Part shown: positions 61,692 through 64,000 of the stretch, piece after piece | How the letters are laid out: each line of letters opens with the position of its first letter | Position numbering within the stretch: position 1 is the first letter of the stretch | Assembly: GCF_013186535.1 (NCBI RefSeq) | Contig: NZ_JABMCZ010000001.1 | Coordinates: 2,232,001-2,296,000, forward strand | Source: Nocardia terpenica | GTDB taxonomy: Bacteria; Actinomycetota; Actinomycetes; Mycobacteriales; Mycobacteriaceae | DNA: 64,000 nucleotides | Reading direction: 5' to 3' | Program-made: the position numbers and the translations under genes | The notes under the pieces: model-generated | What the model saw: only the letters and a program-made list of their open reading frames with translations | Told to the model about the DNA's origin: nothing | The model's database searches: none

Positions 61692-62693
61692 ATGACGACA
61701 TCGGATCGCCGCGCGGATGCTCGCGCTGCCGACAGCCGCACCGGATCTCTCCGGTACGGCGGCCCCGTTCTGGTGATGGAACCGCACGGGAACATCGCCG
61801 CCGCGGCGTGTGCGGCCGCCCGCCGCCAGTGCCAGGCCCGCGGGGTCGATGTCGTGGTCAAGCTGATCGACGAATTACCGCACCGGCGTCGGCTTTTCAT
61901 CTACCCGGGCCTGATCGCGGTGCTGCCGTCGCATCTTCCGCTGCCGCCCGCCGCGGTGGGCACGCTGGAACGGATCGGCGAGATCGTGACTCAGTACCGC
62001 ACGTTTCGCCCGGACGGTATCACCGCGCTGGCGACCGGGCAGGCCCAGTGGTTCGAGACCGGAATCGTCCAGATAGCCGGTCTCGCAACGGTTTTGAACC
62101 ATCCGAAGATGAAGCCGATCATACCGCTCGCCTGTGCGGCGCACACCCTCTCCGAGCAGTCCACCTCCCCCGAGGTGGACTTCTTTTCGATCTACGGCCT
62201 GTCCGATGCCGGGGCGGCGCTGCTGCCGCGGTCGATCAGCGACCAGAGCCTCGACTCCGCGTGGCTGTACCTGCACGGCTGGGGTATCACCACGCCCGAG
62301 CAGGCGCTGGCCGTGCGTCAGGTCATCGAAAGCTGCCAAGAGGACTTTCGGACCGGCGACCGGTATCGCCCGCCCATGCAGCGGCCGATCGAAGGCAGCG
62401 ACCTCACCCGCCTGGACTATATCCTCGGCGACCCGAACCACCGCGGCCCGAAAAACCATCGGAAAACCTGGATGGAAAACGGGGCGCGTGCCGTGCGGAT
62501 CACCGTCGAGAAAATCCAGCAGGTCGTTCCGGAAGTCGCGCGGCCCGCCGATCGGAACGGGACGAAGGGCGCCCAGGCCGATCTGCATCAACTGTATGCC
62601 AATCTGCTCGTTCTGACCAACTCACCGGAGTTCGGTGCGAGCATCGATAGTGTCACCGTCGCGTCCGCCGAAATACATGAACGGAGCAGGTGA
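61692..62693 (+). CDS. Protein of unknown function divergent from the PaaK-like gene
   Basis: A 333-residue soluble protein from ATG 61692. It is not recognised. Notable parts: GGPVLVMEPHGNIAAAACAAARRQCQ near the start, a segment LDELPHRRR-like with IYPGLIAVLPSHLPLP, ATGQAQWFETGIVQIAG, VDFFSIYGLSDAG, and a C-terminal acidic/basic region with DYILGDPNHRG and RKTWMENGAR. Composition and codon use look like a true gene. There is no signal peptide or membrane helix. Its placement, divergent from an adenylating enzyme, suggests a common pathway. Confidence 0.65.
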   Translation: MTTSDRRADARAADSRTGSLRYGGPVLVMEPHGNIAAAACAAARRQCQARGVDVVVKLIDELPHRRRLFIYPGLIAVLPSHLPLPPAAVGTLERIGEIVTQYRTFRPDGITALATGQAQWFETGIVQIAGLATVLNHPKMKPIIPLACAAHTLSEQSTSPEVDFFSIYGLSDAGAALLPRSISDQSLDSAWLYLHGWGITTPEQALAVRQVIESCQEDFRTGDRYRPPMQRPIEGSDLTRLDYILGDPNHRGPKNHRKTWMENGARAVRITVEKIQQVVPEVARPADRNGTKGAQADLHQLYANLLVLTNSPEFGASIDSVTVASAEIHERSR

Positions 62694-62781
62694 TCATGAC
62701 CGGGTGCATGATCATGAATTAAATGCGTGATTAATGTTCCCGGATTTGCCTACCATTGATTGTGGTCGGTTATCTGGTGGC

Positions 62782-63057
62782 ATGCGCGAAATCCACACCC
62801 CGGTCACCCCCGAATTCCTGCACCGCCTCGATGCGGTATTCGTCCTGGCCGCCCGAATCACCCCCGGCCTCCTCGACGCCACCGCACTCACGCTGACGCT
62901 GGCCGGTTACCCCGAGGCCGCGATCGTGCTCCGATTGGCCTCGGTGCTCACCCGCACCGCCGCCGCCCAACTCACCGCGCCGCCCCGGCCGCACAGCGCG
63001 CCGCACCGCGCCGCCCGACGATCACGACGCGCGCGCCGCCAGCGGCGGCACCGGTAA
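62782..63057 (+). CDS. Small Arg-rich-tailed hypothetical protein
   Basis: A 91-residue frame from ATG 62782. The first 65 residues look helical and apolar (TPEFLHRLDAVFVLAARITP, ALTLTLAGYPEAAIVLRLASVL), while the last 25 are almost all Arg, Ala, His and Pro. An in-frame ATG at 62734 is possible. The upstream 90 bases are AT-richer, as a promoter would be. It ends seven bases before the convergent MDR gene. No family recognised. Confidence 0.45.
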   Translation: MREIHTPVTPEFLHRLDAVFVLAARITPGLLDATALTLTLAGYPEAAIVLRLASVLTRTAAAQLTAPPRPHSAPHRAARRSRRARRQRRHR

Positions 63058-63064
63058 TGGGACG

Positions 63065-63985
63065 TTACAGCGTGACCACGATCTTGCCGTGGACGTGGCG
63101 TCCGGCCTGGAGGGCCACCGCGTCGCGGATCTGTTCGATCGGGAAGGTCGCGGCGATGGGCACGGTGAGCTCGCCGGTGAGGATCGCGTCGGTGATTCGC
63201 TTCAGGGCGCCCGGTCCCGCCTCGGCGCCGCCGGTGGGACGCACGCCCTCGGGAACGTCGAGGCCCGCGGCGATCACGGAGATCCGTTGCGGCGCAACGC
63301 CGAGCGCCAGCGCGGCCTCGGCCGTCTCGGTGCCGAACAGGTCCGTCGCCGCGGTCACCGCGCCGGGAGCCAGCGCCCGCACCCGGTCGGCGAGCCCGGG
63401 TCCGTAGGCCACGGGCCGCGCGCCGAACCGCCGCAGGAACTCGAAGGTGCCCTCAGAGGCGGTGCCGATCACGCTGGCACCGGCGAGTTTCGCGAGCTGG
63501 ACGGCGAATACGCCCACGCCTCCGGCCGCGCCGCCGATCAGGACGGTGTCGCCGGAGCGCAGGTCGATCGCCGCCAGGGCGGCGGCCGCGGTGGCACCGG
63601 CGATCGGCAGTGTGCTCGCCACCTCGTCGCCGATGCCCTCCGGTGTGGGAAACAGCGTGTCGGCGGGCGTCTTCACCACCACGTAGTCGGCGGCGGCCCG
63701 TGCCACCGCGCCGCCGTAGACGCGGTCACCGATGGCGAAACCCGTGGCGCCACTGCCGATCTCGTCGACGACTCCGGCGAAGTCGTAGCCGAAACCGGCG
63801 GGCAGGGTGAGCCCGAATCGTGCGGCCGCCTCGGGCTGCGAGGTCAGGATCCAGTCCATCGGATTCAGCCCGATGGCCGTCACCCGGACGCGAACCTCCT
63901 CCGACCCGGCGTGTGGCTCCGGAACCTCCCGCAACTCCAAAACCTCCGGCCCTCCGAACGTCTCGTAGATGACGGCTCGGCTCAT
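63065..63985 (-). CDS. Zinc-independent MDR oxidoreductase (quinone reductase-like)
   Basis: A 306-residue medium-chain dehydrogenase/reductase. It has the GroES-like start GGPEVLELREVPEPHAGSEEV, GFDYDFAG-type GFGYDFAGVVDEIGSGA, the nucleotide motif LIGGAAGGVGVFAVQLAKLAGASVIGTAS, and a C-terminal RHVHGKIVV typical of the NADPH:quinone oxidoreductase group. The Cys/His zinc ligands of alcohol dehydrogenases are absent. It should reduce quinones or enones with NADPH. Its start lies 16 bases from the window end. Confidence 0.88.
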   Translation of the reverse strand: MSRAVIYETFGGPEVLELREVPEPHAGSEEVRVRVTAIGLNPMDWILTSQPEAAARFGLTLPAGFGYDFAGVVDEIGSGATGFAIGDRVYGGAVARAAADYVVVKTPADTLFPTPEGIGDEVASTLPIAGATAAAALAAIDLRSGDTVLIGGAAGGVGVFAVQLAKLAGASVIGTASEGTFEFLRRFGARPVAYGPGLADRVRALAPGAVTAATDLFGTETAEAALALGVAPQRISVIAAGLDVPEGVRPTGGAEAGPGALKRITDAILTGELTVPIAATFPIEQIRDAVALQAGRHVHGKIVVTL

Positions 63986-64000
63986 GACAACCTCCCAGCG

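Noticed and set aside
1..64000. tRNA genes, rRNA, CRISPR arrays, riboswitches
   Set aside because: I looked for cloverleaf ends, CCA-side motifs, spaced direct repeats and known leader motifs by eye and found none. A covariance-model scan would be needed to exclude short RNAs.

Overview
The window is very GC-rich actinobacterial DNA. Its gene set points to a Nocardia or a close mycolic-acid-containing relative: a Rox-type rifampicin monooxygenase close to nocardial homologues known to me, a nocardial/mycobacterial-style starter condensation domain on a giant NRPS, a Crp-domain (family 2B) encapsulin, paired XRE/DUF397 proteins and a TraSA/FtsK-like fragment. This placement is inference from gene content. 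I saw no rRNA, tRNA or CRISPR. Most of the window looks accessory, with three insertion sequences or their remains and several gene relics.

Layout. 1-5530: 3' end of a sugar-epimerase-like SDR gene, an F420/FMN split-barrel protein, a GT87 membrane glycosyltransferase, a decayed IS110 transposase, a cation-efflux protein and a secreted DD-peptidase-like serine hydrolase. 5767-9673: a four-gene tetrulose (erythrulose-type) catabolic locus with kinase, two isomerases and a DeoR regulator, divergent around a candidate operator. 9686-11139: an alpha/beta hydrolase and a CGNR regulator. 11144-22831: one 3.9-kDa-scale (about 3,895-residue) three-module NRPS. 22925-25914: gene relics and an intact 1107-bp IS5-family element that splits a serine hydrolase gene; the gene can be rejoined in frame across a TA duplication. 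25953-30774: SMP-30 protein, membrane protein, a NarL-type two-component pair, and a GbsR-like regulator overlapping a methyltransferase gene. 30831-34457: MazG-like protein, rox with a palindrome resembling the rifamycin-associated element, then a ribbon-helix-helix gene behind phased repeats and a DUF4097 gene. 34488-39532: PucR regulator with an FGGY kinase, a small Cys-rich membrane protein, TetR, and a secreted DUF1460 protein.

39725-43483 is a compact operon of a 2-oxoglutarate/Fe(II) oxygenase, a cyclodipeptide synthase-like protein of the XYP type, a 14-TM MFS exporter and an acyl-ACP thioesterase. It ends exactly at an IS1380-family insertion (43484-45136), followed by an N-terminal fragment of a conjugative FtsK-like translocase. 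45749-51926: a MerR-PP2C fusion, glutaminase-STAS-Crp fusion overlapping an NDH-2 gene, an MBL-fold hydrolase and a fatty-acid desaturase.

51957-57491 is a five-gene minus-strand operon: delta-60-repeat lipoprotein, family 2B encapsulin shell, DUF4239 membrane protein, exported GSA-repeat protein, second DUF4239 membrane protein. It has none of the usual family 2B cargo enzymes. 57735-59494: an XRE/DUF5753 regulator with two duplicated DUF397 genes and a small divergent gene. 59556-63985: a PaaK/LuxE-like adenylating enzyme with an unusual N-terminal half, divergent from an unrecognised 333-residue protein, then a small protein and a quinone-oxidoreductase-like MDR enzyme.

The best candidates for something little described are the encapsulin/DUF4239 operon, the cyclodipeptide operon, the NRPS with its damaged epimerase motif, and the 59.5-62.7 kb adenylating enzyme/unknown pair.
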